Counted from the stretch's first letter, positions 35,570 to 45,512 are shown. The stretch: DNA of 48,033 nt from an uncultured Alistipes sp. (GCA_949286165.1 CASDZK010000019.1:1-48033), one strand, 5' to 3'. The notes: generated by a model from the letters alone, not told the origin. A program made the numbers and translations.

Positions 35570-36754
35570 ATGAAAAAATTAGCCGATTTGTTCTTGCGTT
35601 ATGTAGGGCAAACCTCGCCCGTGCCGATGGGGATTCCGGTGGAACGGGCGGAAGGTATTTATTTATACACTCCGGAAGGGAAGCGGTATGTCGATTTGAT
35701 TTCGGGAGTGTCGGTCAGCAACGTGGGACACGCCAATCCGCAGGTCGTGGAGGCGGTGTGCGCTCAGGCGCGGGATTACATGCATTTGATGGTGTACGGG
35801 GAGATGATCCAGACGCCTCAGGTGGAGTATGCCCGGCGGATCGGCCGTTTTTTGCCGGAAGGCGTCGATTGCGTGTATTTCGTCAATTCGGGTAGCGAAG
35901 CGGTGGAAGGGGCCCTGAAATTGGCGAAACGCTATACGGGACGCACCGAGTTGGTTTCATTTGAAAATGCCTACCACGGTTCGACCCAGGGGGCGTTGAG
36001 CGTGATGGGCAGCGAGTATTATAAAACGGCCTTCCGTCCGCTGTTGCCGGACGTCCGCCGGCTGCCTTTTAATGATACAGCTGCGCTGGAACGGATTACG
36101 GACCGTACGGCGGGGGTAATCATCGAACCGATACAGGGGGAAGGGGGATTCCGCATTCCCGATCCCGACTTTTTGAAGGCGTTGCGCCGCCGTTGTTCCG
36201 ATACGGGGGCATTGCTGATATTCGACGAGATACAGAGCGGTTTCGGACGAACGGGAAAGATGTTCGCGTGGGAATATTTCGGGGTGGCACCCGATATCGT
36301 CTGCATGGCCAAGGCGATGGGGGGAGGCATGCCGCTCGGCGGTTTCGCCGCCCAGTACGAGGTCATGAATACTTTGACTTTCAACCCGGTGTTGGGACAT
36401 ATTACCACTTTCGGCGGGCATCCGGTATGTTGTGCGGCAGGGCTGGCCGCTATGGATTATATTTTGAAACAGGGATTGATGGAACGGGTCCCGGCCAAAT
36501 CCGAACAGTTCGTGAAACGATTGGAACGGCTGCCTCGGGTAAAGGAAATCCGGGCGGCCGGTTTGATGATCGCCGCGGATTTCGGCGATACGGCCGTACG
36601 GGACCGGGTTGTGGCGCGTGCCGTGGAACGGGGCGTTGTGACCGAGGGGTTTTTGTTTTGCGATACCGCGATGCGGATCGCACCTCCCTTGATCATTACG
36701 GAACAGCAGATCGAGGAAACCTGCGACCTGCTGGCGGAGGCTGCCGATTTTTAA
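35570..36754 (+). CDS. class III (acetylornithine-type) aminotransferase
   Basis: This 394-residue PLP enzyme resembles acetylornithine, ornithine and 4-aminobutyrate aminotransferases. The phosphate-binding region is VNSGSEAVEGALKLAKRYTG; the cofactor Asp lies in IFDEIQSGFGRTG (Asp219). The Schiff-base Lys is Lys248 in MAKAMGGGMPLGG. No arginine-biosynthesis neighbours are present, so the amino donor is unresolved. It is the last gene of the operon started by the GNAT-like gene, 17 bases after the methyltransferase, and is followed by a bidirectional terminator. Confidence 0.88.
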   Translation: MKKLADLFLRYVGQTSPVPMGIPVERAEGIYLYTPEGKRYVDLISGVSVSNVGHANPQVVEAVCAQARDYMHLMVYGEMIQTPQVEYARRIGRFLPEGVDCVYFVNSGSEAVEGALKLAKRYTGRTELVSFENAYHGSTQGALSVMGSEYYKTAFRPLLPDVRRLPFNDTAALERITDRTAGVIIEPIQGEGGFRIPDPDFLKALRRRCSDTGALLIFDEIQSGFGRTGKMFAWEYFGVAPDIVCMAKAMGGGMPLGGFAAQYEVMNTLTFNPVLGHITTFGGHPVCCAAGLAAMDYILKQGLMERVPAKSEQFVKRLERLPRVKEIRAAGLMIAADFGDTAVRDRVVARAVERGVVTEGFLFCDTAMRIAPPLIITEQQIEETCDLLAEAADF

Positions 36755-36787
36755 GTTTGGACACTACCCTTTCAACGTTCGCGTGGG

Positions 36788-36830
36788 CAATAAAAAATCC
36801 GGACGGGTTTCCCGTCCGGATTTTTTATTG
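36788..36830. terminator. bidirectional intrinsic terminator
   Basis: A perfect 20-bp stem (36788-36807 with 36811-36830) with a TTT loop has an A-run on the left and a T-run on the right, so it works on both strands. It separates the convergent aminotransferase and pckA genes. Confidence 0.92.
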
Positions 36831-36846
36831 CATGTACCGTTTACGA

Positions 36847-38454
36847 TTACAGTTGAGGACCTGCTTTTACGAGGTTCTTGCCTTCTTCGTTGTCGGTGTA
36901 TTTTTCGAAGTTCTTGATGAAGCGCGACGCCAAGTCTTTCGCTTTCGTTTCCCATTCCGTTGCGGAGGCGTAAGTGTCTCTCGGATCGAGGATTTTGGGA
37001 TCCACGCCCGGCAATGCGGTAGGAACGGAGAAGTTGAAATAGGGAATGTTCTTGCATTCCGCCTTTTCGATGGAACCGTCCAGAATAGCGTCGATGATGC
37101 CGCGGGTATCCTTGATGGAGATACGTTTGCCGGTTCCGTTCCATCCGGTATTGACCATGTAGGCGGTAGCGCCGGAAGCGTTCATCCGTTTAACCAGTTC
37201 CTGCGCGTATTTCGTCGGGTGCAGCGACAGGAAGGCCGCGCCGAAGCATGCGGAGAAGGTCGGGGTGGGTTCGGTCACGCCGCGTTCGGTTCCCGCCAGT
37301 TTAGCGGTAAATCCGGACAGGAAGTAATATTTGGTTTGTTCCGGAGTCAGCTTGGATACGGGAGGCATTACCCCGAACGCGTCGGCTGTCAGGAAGATCA
37401 CTTTTTGTGCGGGACCGCCTTTGGACACCGGTTTCACGATGTTTTCGATGTGGTAGATCGGATAGGAAACGCGGGTGTTTTCCGTTTTCGAACCGTCGCT
37501 GAAATCCACTTTGCCGTCGGGCAATACGGTCACGTTTTCCAGCAGTGCGTCCCGTTTGATGGCCGCATAGATGTCAGGTTCCGATTTCGGGTCGAGGTTG
37601 ATGGTTTTGGCGTAGCAGCCGCCTTCGAAGTTGAACACTCCCTGATCGTCCCAACCGTGTTCGTCGTCGCCGATCAATTCCCGTTTCGGGTCGGTGGACA
37701 ACGTGGTTTTGCCCGTTCCGGAAAGGCCGAAGAAGATGGCCACGTCTTTCTTTTCCTTGCCCATGTTGGCGGAACAGTGCATGGAGGCGATGCCTTTCAG
37801 CGGCAGGAAGTAGTTCATCATGGAGAACATCCCTTTTTTCATTTCTCCGCCGTACCACGTTCCGCCGATGACCTGTATTTTTTCGGTCAGGTTGAAGGCT
37901 ACGAAGTTTTCGGAGTTCAATCCCTGTTCCTTCCAGTTGGGATTGGTGGTTTTGGAGCCGTTCATGACCACGAAATCGGGTTCGCCGTAGTTGGCCAGTT
38001 CCTCTTCCGTCGGACGGATGAACATGTTTTTCACGAAGTGAGCCTGCCATGCCACTTCCACGATGAAACGGACTTTCATGCGGCTGTCGGCATTCGCTCC
38101 GCAGAACGTATCTACTACATACAGTTTCTTGTTCGACAGTTCTTTGGCTACCAACGCTTTCAGGCTGTTCCATACTTCCTGCGAAATGGGTTTGTTGTCG
38201 TTTTTCGCCTTGTCGGAAGTCCACCAGATCGTGTTTTCGGTGGTAGCGTCTTTTACGATGTATTTGTCTTTGGGAGAACGTCCGGTAAATACGCCCGTAT
38301 CTACCGCCACTGCGCCCAATTCGGTTACGACTCCTTTGTCGAATCCCGTCAGCGAGGGATCGGTTTCGTCTTTGAACAGCTGTTCGTAAGACGGATTGTA
38401 GACAATCTCGGTCACGCCAGTAATGCCGTACTTGCTTAAATCAATTGTTGCCAT
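36847..38454 (-). CDS. pckA: phosphoenolpyruvate carboxykinase (ATP type)
   Basis: This 535-residue enzyme interconverts oxaloacetate and phosphoenolpyruvate. In fermentative Bacteroidales it commonly works in the CO2-fixing direction toward succinate. The nucleotide loop GLSGTGKTT is at 243-251. The ATP-type signature [18 protein letters not shown] precedes [10 protein letters not shown] (261-270), which binds the metal. The RSPKDKY substrate loop is near 59-65. Length and motifs are normal. It is a single-gene unit with its own promoter and a shared terminator. Confidence 0.97.
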   Translation of the reverse strand: MATIDLSKYGITGVTEIVYNPSYEQLFKDETDPSLTGFDKGVVTELGAVAVDTGVFTGRSPKDKYIVKDATTENTIWWTSDKAKNDNKPISQEVWNSLKALVAKELSNKKLYVVDTFCGANADSRMKVRFIVEVAWQAHFVKNMFIRPTEEELANYGEPDFVVMNGSKTTNPNWKEQGLNSENFVAFNLTEKIQVIGGTWYGGEMKKGMFSMMNYFLPLKGIASMHCSANMGKEKKDVAIFFGLSGTGKTTLSTDPKRELIGDDEHGWDDQGVFNFEGGCYAKTINLDPKSEPDIYAAIKRDALLENVTVLPDGKVDFSDGSKTENTRVSYPIYHIENIVKPVSKGGPAQKVIFLTADAFGVMPPVSKLTPEQTKYYFLSGFTAKLAGTERGVTEPTPTFSACFGAAFLSLHPTKYAQELVKRMNASGATAYMVNTGWNGTGKRISIKDTRGIIDAILDGSIEKAECKNIPYFNFSVPTALPGVDPKILDPRDTYASATEWETKAKDLASRFIKNFEKYTDNEEGKNLVKAGPQL

Positions 38455-38947
38455 AATAAAAAAGTTATAATGTTCTTAATGCTCTATTTTCACAACTTTC
38501 CACACTGCAAATATAAAAAGAAATTTTTGTATTGTTAATTGAATCACAGTAAAATATTTCTTGAGAAAATCTGAATCGGATATTTTTTGTCATAATAAAT
38601 TTTTATGAATAGCTTTCAGTATGAATTAGTTGGGCTTTTTATTGTCCTTGATATGAAAAAAGAGGTATTAAACTCGTTTGAAAGGAGCGTTTCGGGATAG
38701 GAAAACGAAATTTTTGCGAGTTCTGAAAATGTAGTTGCGAAAGTCGGACCAAATACGCATTTGAAGTCTGGATTTTTTCACTGCGGATTTTCGAAAAATG
38801 GGCAGGAAGAAGTTACAGACCGGATATATGGAACGAATGCGTTTTTATTCCGATGATTGATTTTTAGCGGAGTTTCGAACACGATTATCGAATTTGTTGA
38901 GCATTGCCTCAATTCCGGTCATTGAACCGAGATGAAAAAAGAAGAAG
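38455..38947. other. AT-rich intergenic region between pckA and the GH97 gene
   Basis: About 490 bases without a recognisable gene, RNA or strong hairpin. It carries the pckA promoter at its left end. It is clearly more AT-rich than the pckA coding region. Confidence 0.45.
38508..38515 (-). promoter_or_regulatory. -7 promoter element of pckA
   Basis: Reads TATATTTG on the minus strand, a perfect TAnnTTTG. The leader is about 47 bases. The -33 box is weak. Confidence 0.5.
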
Positions 38948-40852
38948 TTATTCCATACGGACCGTCAGGGTAAAACCTCCGCGAGGAAGACATTGGACAG
39001 TTAGGTCCCGAGTTTCCGCGGGGATTTCTTCGATATGGAATTCCCGGGAAGTTTTTCCGTCGGCAAAGAGTTTTATTTTTTTTGCCGAACCTTGTATGAA
39101 GTCCAGATTGAAAGAAAAAGTACGATCGTTGTTCGTTCCGTTCAGTCCGGCTATATACCAGTCCTTCCCGTTTTTTCGCGCTATGATGATGTGGTCCGAG
39201 GGGTAACCGCTTATCAGTTTCGTGTCGTCCCATACGGTCGGAAGGTCTGAAATGAAATCTTTTATTTCAGCGGGTTGCATCCGGTAACCTTCCGGCCTGT
39301 CGGCCAAATGCTGCAATGTCGATTCGAATACGGTCAATAAAGCCAATTCATGTCCGTTGGAGGTTATATGGGGGTATTGCGAATCGGTAAATGTGCAAGG
39401 GGTATAATCCATGGGGCCTACCACGTTGCGCGTAAACGGCAGCGTGCAGTTGTGCCATGCCGCATTGTCGGTCAATGTCGCGTTGTTGTTGTACCATTCC
39501 GCTCCATATACCCCTTCTACGCTCATCATGTTTGGATAGGTCCTTTGCCATCCTCTGGGAATCGTTGCTCCGTGGAAATTGACTAACAAATGATTCTCTG
39601 CTGCATCTTCCAAAATATCGATGAAATAGTTCATCGTTGTTAGACTGTCCTGGTTGAAGAAATCGATCTTTACGCCCTTTACCCCTTGCGCATTCAGCCA
39701 GGCGAATTCTTTTTTTCGCGATTCGGGAGAGTTCAATCGGTAGAGGGGACCCGCTCCGCACCATGCCGTAGAGGAATTATACCATAACAACGCATTTATT
39801 TTTTTCTGTTTTGCGTAATTCAGGGCATCGGATAAATCTCCGCCGTTTCCCATTTGATCCCATTCCCAATCGATTAAAACATAAGGAAGATTGAATTCTT
39901 CGGCGAAATCGATGTATTTTTTTACGATTCGGTAATCTTTTGATCCGTGATTCTCGGCCCAATATATCCATGAGACGACTCCCGGTTTTATCCATGATGT
40001 ATCTCGTATTTTGCACGGCTCGCTTACATCGGTAATCAATGTGGATTCCACGATATCGGCCAGGGACCCGATGATCGCCGTGCGCCATGCGGAACGCCAT
40101 TCTTTGTCGCAAGACAGTTTGTGCTCGGACATTTGTATTTTATACGCCGATCTGTTTTCGCGATTCGTCAGCCATGAACCGCAATTCCCTTTTCCGATGT
40201 CGGCTTCCGATAAAAGAACGTAAGTGGAATCGCAGATTTCGAATAAGGCGGGAAAACCCCATTGTCCCTCTTTATTGTTTCCTATTCCGTCGGTATTCAT
40301 CGGATAGAAATCTTCGTAAGCCTGATTTAATTTTTGCGTCCAGCGTTTAATTTGCCGGGGAACGATGAAAGTCGTCGATTCGTCGGTAATTTCTAAAGTG
40401 CATGCCGTATCGGGGAAAACATAACGAAAGGCGATTCCGTCGTTATATACCCGGAAAATGACGTCTAAACGGATATTGTCGGAATTGATGAAGCGATAGG
40501 TTCGTTCGACTCCTTCGTTGAAACAGTTCCGGCGTTTTCCGCTTGACATGCGATAGTCGTCCCGAACCGGTACGGCGTCGGACGACGAAACGAGCTCAAA
40601 ATCGTCGGCTTTGCCGGATAGCGATAACCCTAATTCCGAAAGGGTCAGAACGGGAACGATACTGTCGTTGCGGTTATAGGTAACGATAAATTCTTTTTGG
40701 TCGTTATAATTTACGGAAATTTTATTATTGGGAGAGTGCAGGTCCGTATGGTCGTTGCATGCATTGAATAGGAAACAGCATACTGCTGTCGCTGTATGAC
40801 GGATTATCGGTAAAACAGAATGATGCTTAAAGAAAGCAATAGTTTTCTTCAT
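38948..40852 (-). CDS. glycoside hydrolase family 97 lipoprotein
   Basis: This 634-residue protein has a likely lipoprotein signal (LFNAC, Cys32). An N-terminal beta-sandwich (about 45-285) is followed by a (beta/alpha)8 barrel (about 290-560) and a C-terminal beta domain, the GH97 layout. Asp397 in VKIDFFNQD sits where retaining alpha-galactosidase members carry their nucleophile; Glu446 and Glu452 in SVEGVYGAEWY are candidates for the acid/base. GH97 includes alpha-glucosidases (SusB) and alpha-galactosidases; the Asp favours the retaining, galactosidase-like side, without proof. The gene stands alone, with no SusC/SusD neighbours. Its codons look more AT-rich than those of neighbouring genes. 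Confidence 0.87.
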   Translation of the reverse strand: MKKTIAFFKHHSVLPIIRHTATAVCCFLFNACNDHTDLHSPNNKISVNYNDQKEFIVTYNRNDSIVPVLTLSELGLSLSGKADDFELVSSSDAVPVRDDYRMSSGKRRNCFNEGVERTYRFINSDNIRLDVIFRVYNDGIAFRYVFPDTACTLEITDESTTFIVPRQIKRWTQKLNQAYEDFYPMNTDGIGNNKEGQWGFPALFEICDSTYVLLSEADIGKGNCGSWLTNRENRSAYKIQMSEHKLSCDKEWRSAWRTAIIGSLADIVESTLITDVSEPCKIRDTSWIKPGVVSWIYWAENHGSKDYRIVKKYIDFAEEFNLPYVLIDWEWDQMGNGGDLSDALNYAKQKKINALLWYNSSTAWCGAGPLYRLNSPESRKKEFAWLNAQGVKGVKIDFFNQDSLTTMNYFIDILEDAAENHLLVNFHGATIPRGWQRTYPNMMSVEGVYGAEWYNNNATLTDNAAWHNCTLPFTRNVVGPMDYTPCTFTDSQYPHITSNGHELALLTVFESTLQHLADRPEGYRMQPAEIKDFISDLPTVWDDTKLISGYPSDHIIIARKNGKDWYIAGLNGTNNDRTFSFNLDFIQGSAKKIKLFADGKTSREFHIEEIPAETRDLTVQCLPRGGFTLTVRME

Positions 40853-40890
40853 ATATCGATTTTATATGGATTATGAGCGATTTATGGATA

Positions 40891-40898
40891 CAAAGATA
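40891..40898 (-). promoter_or_regulatory. -7 promoter element of the GH97 gene
   Basis: Reads TATCTTTG on the minus strand, matching TAnnTTTG. It lies about 38 bases before the ATG. The -33 box is weak. Confidence 0.5.
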
Positions 40899-41062
40899 GA
40901 AAATATTTAAGAGATTAAGAAAGATAATTCCGGAATAGGGAATGGGGATTTACGGTGTGGAAATGGATTTTTCCGGTAGGAAATTCGGGTCGGATGAATT
41001 TTTAAGAAAAAAGGTTGCCGTTTTACGTTCTTGGGTTTCCTGATTATTTTTATTATTTTATG

Positions 41063-41070
41063 TACCTTTG
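41063..41070 (+). promoter_or_regulatory. -7 promoter element of the folE operon
   Basis: TACCTTTG matches TAnnTTTG. Transcription would start near 41077, which rules out in-frame starts before that point and supports the ATG at 41100. Confidence 0.58.
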
Positions 41071-41099
41071 TGCCGAATCAGGAGAAACGAACAAGGTTT

Positions 41100-41714
41100 A
41101 TGGGGAATACGGAGACGTCGGGAATGCCGGCTTATTTGCAGGAGGAAAAGTATGACGAAACGGTAATTGCCCGACTGCAGGGCCATTATCGTGCCATATT
41201 GGAGCTGTTGGGGGAAAATGCGGACCGCGAAGGGCTTTTGAGAACGCCTCAACGGGCGGCGAAAGCCATGGCGTTTTTTACGCAGGGATACCGGCAGGAT
41301 CCGAAAAGCATATTGCTGTCGGCCAAATTCAACGAAGATTACCGGCATATGGTCATCGTAAAGGACATCGAACTGTATTCGCTGTGCGAACACCATCTGC
41401 TGCCGTTTTACGGGAAGGCCCATGTGGCCTATATCCCGAACGGATACATTACGGGCCTTTCCAAAATCGCCCGGGTGGTGGAGGCCTACGCCCGTCGTTT
41501 GCAGGTGCAGGAACGTTTGACGGTGCAGATACGCGACTGCATTCAGGAGGCGTTGGACCCGATGGGGGTGGCCGTGGTCATCGAGGCGTCGCACATGTGT
41601 ATGCAAATGCGGGGAGTGCAGAAACAAAATTCGCTGACGACCACTTCGGCGTTTACCGGCGTTTTCCTGAAACAACAGAAGACGCGGGAGGAATTTATCG
41701 CCCTGATTAGATAG
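41100..41714 (+). CDS. folE: GTP cyclohydrolase I
   Basis: The ATG at 41100 gives 204 residues; an in-frame start at 41031 lies upstream of the predicted transcription start and would add a hydrophobic extension foreign to the family. The enzyme makes dihydroneopterin triphosphate from GTP, the first step of folate synthesis and also of queuosine precursor synthesis. Zinc ligands Cys96 and His99 (LCEHHLLPF) and Cys167 (HMCMQMRG) have the family spacing. [17 protein letters not shown] is present. Since tgt lies two genes downstream, a link to queuosine is reasonable but inferred. Confidence 0.95.
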   Translation: MGNTETSGMPAYLQEEKYDETVIARLQGHYRAILELLGENADREGLLRTPQRAAKAMAFFTQGYRQDPKSILLSAKFNEDYRHMVIVKDIELYSLCEHHLLPFYGKAHVAYIPNGYITGLSKIARVVEAYARRLQVQERLTVQIRDCIQEALDPMGVAVVIEASHMCMQMRGVQKQNSLTTTSAFTGVFLKQQKTREEFIALIR

Positions 41715-41801
41715 GCAAAGGTTTTTATATGGCGCGGGAACATGGCCGGGAGAGGTCCGGCAGGTGTTTGCCGGCGACGGAATAATCAAACATAGAGAGG
41801 G

Positions 41802-43220
41802 ATGAGTGGATTTTTTGGTTGCGTTTCACGCAGGGAGTGTGTCGGAGACGTCTTTTACGGGACCGACTATCACTCGCATTTGGGAACCAAACGGGCCGGA
41901 ATGGCCTTTTTCGACGGAGAAAAGTTCGTGCGTTCGATACACAGCATCGAGAACGCCTATTTCCGGAACAAGTTCGAACCGGACCTCGATCGTTTCGAGG
42001 GGTCGAAACTGGGGGTCGGAGTCATTTCCGACAGCGAGTCCCAACCCATTACCGTCACGTCGCGTATCGGCCGGTTTTCGTTGGTAACGGTGGGCCGGAT
42101 CGATAATCTGGAGGAGCTGGCGCGTGAGATTCTGTCGGAACGGATGCATTTCGCCGAGTTATCCGGATCGACTTACAACGCTACGGAACTGGTCGCCATT
42201 CTCATTTCCCGTTCCGGCTCTTTCGAAGAGGGGATCCGGAAGGTGCAGGAGTGCGTGAAAGGGTCGTGCAGCATGTTGATTTTGACGGAAACGGGAATTT
42301 ACGCCGCCCGCGACAAATACGGCCGTACTCCGATCGTTCTGGGACGTAACGAGGACGGTTATGTAGCCGCTTTCGAGTCGTCTTCCTTTACCAATTTGGG
42401 ATACAACCGGGTACGCGATTTAGGCCCGGGAGAGGCCGTTTATATGACCGATACGGGTGTGGCGCAGGTCATCGCTCCGGGTTCGAAAAAACAGATATGT
42501 TCGTTTCTGTGGGTCTATTACGGTTATCCGTCGTCGTATTACGAAGGAATCAATGTGGAGGTATCGCGTTATCGTTGCGGAGAGGTCCTTGCGGACCGCG
42601 ATGCCGATACGAATCCCGATTTCGTGGCGGGCATTCCCGATTCGGGCGTGGGCCACGCCATCGGATACAGCAACGGGAAAAGGATTCCCTATAAGCGTTC
42701 GTTCGTGAAATACACCCCTACGTGGCCCCGGAGCTTCATGCCCCAGAACCAGAAAATGCGGGATCTGGTGGCCAAGATGAAGCTGATTCCTAACAAGGAA
42801 CTGACGGAAGGCAAAAGCGTGGTGTTTTTGGACGATTCCATCGTCCGCGGCACTCAGCTGAAAGACAATGTGGTCAAACTGATTGACAGCGGCATCCGGG
42901 AAATCCACATGCGCATTGCTTGTCCGCCGCTGGTGTTTCCCTGCTGTTTCTTGAATTTTTCTTCGTCGCGTTCGTCGTTCGACCTCTTTACGCGCCGGAT
43001 TATCCGCGATATCGAAGGAACCGAAAACCTGACGGACGAACTGTTGGCGGAATATACCCGGCCGGATTCGCAAAAATACAAGGTAATGGTGGAACGGATG
43101 CGCGAACATCTGAAGCTGACCACATTGAAATTCCAGCATATCGACGATCTGGTCAAAGCCATCGGGTTGCCCAAGGAACAGCTTTGCACCCATTGTTTCG
43201 ACAATTCGAGCTATGTGTAG
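41802..43220 (+). CDS. amidophosphoribosyltransferase-like protein lacking the N-terminal Cys
   Basis: This 472-residue protein has the two-domain PurF layout. The N-terminal part resembles an Ntn glutaminase (YGTDYHSHLGTKRAGMAFF corresponds to the conserved HRG region). The C-terminal phosphoribosyltransferase part has GIPDSGVGHAIGYS, RSFMPQNQKMR and the PRPP loop VVFLDDSIVRGTQL. In true PurF the mature protein begins with catalytic Cys; here it begins MSGFFGC, so Met removal would expose Ser, and the nearest Cys is residue 7. Glutamine-dependent ammonia release is therefore doubtful. Bacteroidales often carry this form beside a normal purF, as I recall. It lies 87 bases after folE and 42 before tgt, so it probably belongs to that operon. 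Confidence 0.85.
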   Translation: MSGFFGCVSRRECVGDVFYGTDYHSHLGTKRAGMAFFDGEKFVRSIHSIENAYFRNKFEPDLDRFEGSKLGVGVISDSESQPITVTSRIGRFSLVTVGRIDNLEELAREILSERMHFAELSGSTYNATELVAILISRSGSFEEGIRKVQECVKGSCSMLILTETGIYAARDKYGRTPIVLGRNEDGYVAAFESSSFTNLGYNRVRDLGPGEAVYMTDTGVAQVIAPGSKKQICSFLWVYYGYPSSYYEGINVEVSRYRCGEVLADRDADTNPDFVAGIPDSGVGHAIGYSNGKRIPYKRSFVKYTPTWPRSFMPQNQKMRDLVAKMKLIPNKELTEGKSVVFLDDSIVRGTQLKDNVVKLIDSGIREIHMRIACPPLVFPCCFLNFSSSRSSFDLFTRRIIRDIEGTENLTDELLAEYTRPDSQKYKVMVERMREHLKLTTLKFQHIDDLVKAIGLPKEQLCTHCFDNSSYV

Positions 43221-43262
43221 CCGGAGGGTGGGACTACTCTATTCCGAACTAAAATTCATGTC

Positions 43263-44399
43263 ATGACGTTTTCACTGGAACATACTTCGGCGGAGGCTGC
43301 TACGAAAGCCCGGGCGGGCGTGATAACGACCGGTCACGGAACGATCCGTACGCCCATATTCATGCCGGTGGGAACGGCGGCGACGGTAAAAGGGGTTTTT
43401 CATCGCGATCTGATCGGAGAAGCGGATGCCGAAATCATTTTGGGCAACACCTATCATCTTTATCTGCGTCCGGGACTGGACGTGCTGGAGCGGGCCGGCG
43501 GATTGCACCGGTTCTCTTCGTGGGATCGTCCCATCCTGACCGATAGCGGCGGTTTTCAGGTGTTTTCTCTCGCTTCCAGCCGCAAGCTGACCGAAGAGGG
43601 ATGCCGTTTCAGCTCGCACATCGACGGGTCGAAACATCTGTTTACGCCGGAAAACGTGATCGATACGCAACGGACCATCGGCGCCGATATCATGATGGCT
43701 TTCGATGAATGTCCGCCGGGGACCGCGGAATACGGATATGCCGAAAAATCGCTGTCATTGACTTGCCGCTGGCTCGAACGTTGCTTCGAACGGTTCCGAC
43801 AGACGGAACCGAAATACGGGCATGGGCAGTCGTTGTTTCCCATCGTGCAGGGATGCACTTATCCGGATCTGCGCGTTCGGGCGGCCGAGTTCGCGAAACA
43901 GTTCGGAGCGGACGGCTATGCGATCGGAGGGCTGGCCGTAGGCGAACCCGCTCCCGTGATGTACGACATGATCGAAGTCGTGAATGCCGTATTGCCGGAA
44001 GACCGGCCCCGTTACCTGATGGGGGTGGGAACGCCGGTCAACATATTGGAAGCCATCGACCGGGGGGTGGACATGTTCGATTGCGTGATGCCTACCCGCA
44101 ACGGGCGCAACGGCATGTTGTTCACATGGAACGGCATCATCAATATCCGTAATAAGAAATGGCAGTACGACTTCTCCCCTATCGACGAACGGAGCGATTG
44201 TTTCGTCGATCGCACGTACAGCAAGGCTTACCTGCGCCATTTGACGATCGCGGGCGAGATGCTCGCGGCCCAGATAGCCTCTTTGCACAATCTCGCTTTT
44301 TATCTGCAGTTGGTCAGGGAGGCGCGGCGGCGAATCGTGGCCGGCACGTTCAAACCGTGGAAGGAGGAGATGGTACGGCAGTTGTCGAACCGGCTTTAA
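43263..44399 (+). CDS. tgt: queuine/preQ1 tRNA-guanine transglycosylase with altered zinc site
   Basis: This 378-residue enzyme swaps guanine 34 of certain tRNAs for preQ1 in queuosine synthesis. The catalytic region TDSGGFQVFSLA contains Asp94. The substrate loop IVQGCTYPDLR and GGLAVGEP are present, as is the nucleophile region GVDMFDCVMPTRNGRNG. The usual zinc site (C-x-C-x2-C and a distant H) reads Ser311, Cys313, Asp316, His342 at the exact E. coli spacing, so two Cys are replaced. Active-site residues are otherwise intact. It overlaps no neighbour and is followed by the Lpt permease after 12 bases. Confidence 0.95.
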   Translation: MTFSLEHTSAEAATKARAGVITTGHGTIRTPIFMPVGTAATVKGVFHRDLIGEADAEIILGNTYHLYLRPGLDVLERAGGLHRFSSWDRPILTDSGGFQVFSLASSRKLTEEGCRFSSHIDGSKHLFTPENVIDTQRTIGADIMMAFDECPPGTAEYGYAEKSLSLTCRWLERCFERFRQTEPKYGHGQSLFPIVQGCTYPDLRVRAAEFAKQFGADGYAIGGLAVGEPAPVMYDMIEVVNAVLPEDRPRYLMGVGTPVNILEAIDRGVDMFDCVMPTRNGRNGMLFTWNGIINIRNKKWQYDFSPIDERSDCFVDRTYSKAYLRHLTIAGEMLAAQIASLHNLAFYLQLVREARRRIVAGTFKPWKEEMVRQLSNRL

Positions 44400-44411
44400 A
44401 AGGACGAGCGA

Positions 44412-45512
44412 ATGAATATCAGAAAATTGAAAATAGGCATATTGGACTGGTACATCATCCGGAAATTCATCGGGACGTACGCTTTCGCCATTCTGTTGAT
44501 CGTCGTCATTCTGGTCGTGTTCGACGCTGTGGAGAAGATGGACGACTTTATGGAGTTGGACGCTCCTCTTTCCAAGATCGCCTTTTCTTATTACCTTAAT
44601 TTCGTCCCCTATTTCATCAACCAGTTCAGCGGCCTGATTACCTTTATTTCGGTTATCTTTTTTACTTCGAAAATGGCCTATAACACGGAAATTATCGCCA
44701 TTTTGTCCGGTGGGGTCAGTTTCGGACGGGTCATGTGGCCCTATTTTATTTCAGCCCTGTTCATTACGTTGATCAGTTTGATTCTCAATCTGTTCGTTAT
44801 TCCGGGAGCGAACCAGCGGCGGATCGACTTCGAGAGCGAATACTTGAAAAAAGGGTTGAAAAATAATTACGAAGAACATACCTATCGGCAGATTACGCCC
44901 GATACGTATATTTATATCCAGGGGTACAACAATATCGGAAAAAACGCGGATTTCATGGTGTTGGAAACGTACGACAGCGGGCAGATCGTGTCGAGCCTGG
45001 CGGCCCGGAATCCGTCGTTCGACACGAAAACCCGCCGATGGAAAGCCCCGAAATACATCGAGACGGTTTATGACGGGGATTCCGCTTATCTGTACAAGAA
45101 ACAACGGCTGGACACGTTGATCAATTTGTCCGATAACGAGATCGGGAAGGTGGAGAACTACATTCAAACATTGAACATTTCCCGGTTGCGGAAATTTATC
45201 GACGAGCAGGAACGGAAAGGGTCCGATATGATCGCCGTTTTCAAAGTGGAAGAACATAACCGGTACGCTTATCCCATGTCCACGTTCATACTCACGCTGA
45301 TCGGGGTCTCGCTTTCTTCGCGGAAAGTACGCGGCGGCACGGGGCTTCATATCGGTATCGGGATCACGCTTTGTTTCTCTTTTATCCTGTTCATGCGGTT
45401 CGCCAACGAGTTCGCCAAGAACGGTGTGTTGAATCCGGGATTGGCGGTATGGACGCCCAATTTGCTGTTTGCCGTCATTGCCGTTTATCTGTATAAAAAA
45501 GCGCCGAAATAA
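44412..45512 (+). CDS. LptF/LptG family permease
   Basis: This 366-residue inner-membrane protein (YjgP/YjgQ family) forms half of the transmembrane part of the lipopolysaccharide export ABC transporter LptB2FG. It has about three N-terminal hydrophobic segments (from LDWYIIRKFIGTYAFAILLI), a large periplasmic beta-jellyroll domain (about 130-265), and three C-terminal segments (about 280-366). LptF and LptG cannot be told apart from sequence alone. The partner permease is not in this window. Confidence 0.9.
   Translation: MNIRKLKIGILDWYIIRKFIGTYAFAILLIVVILVVFDAVEKMDDFMELDAPLSKIAFSYYLNFVPYFINQFSGLITFISVIFFTSKMAYNTEIIAILSGGVSFGRVMWPYFISALFITLISLILNLFVIPGANQRRIDFESEYLKKGLKNNYEEHTYRQITPDTYIYIQGYNNIGKNADFMVLETYDSGQIVSSLAARNPSFDTKTRRWKAPKYIETVYDGDSAYLYKKQRLDTLINLSDNEIGKVENYIQTLNISRLRKFIDEQERKGSDMIAVFKVEEHNRYAYPMSTFILTLIGVSLSSRKVRGGTGLHIGIGITLCFSFILFMRFANEFAKNGVLNPGLAVWTPNLLFAVIAVYLYKKAPK

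Noticed and set aside
36193..38439. 748-codon plus-strand open frame over pckA
   Set aside because: pckA on the opposite strand is complete with all motifs. The antisense frame is open because pckA codon use avoids the codons that create opposite-strand stops.
41031..41099. Upstream start for folE
   Set aside because: It precedes the predicted transcription start (about 41077) and would add a hydrophobic extension not found in GTP cyclohydrolase I.
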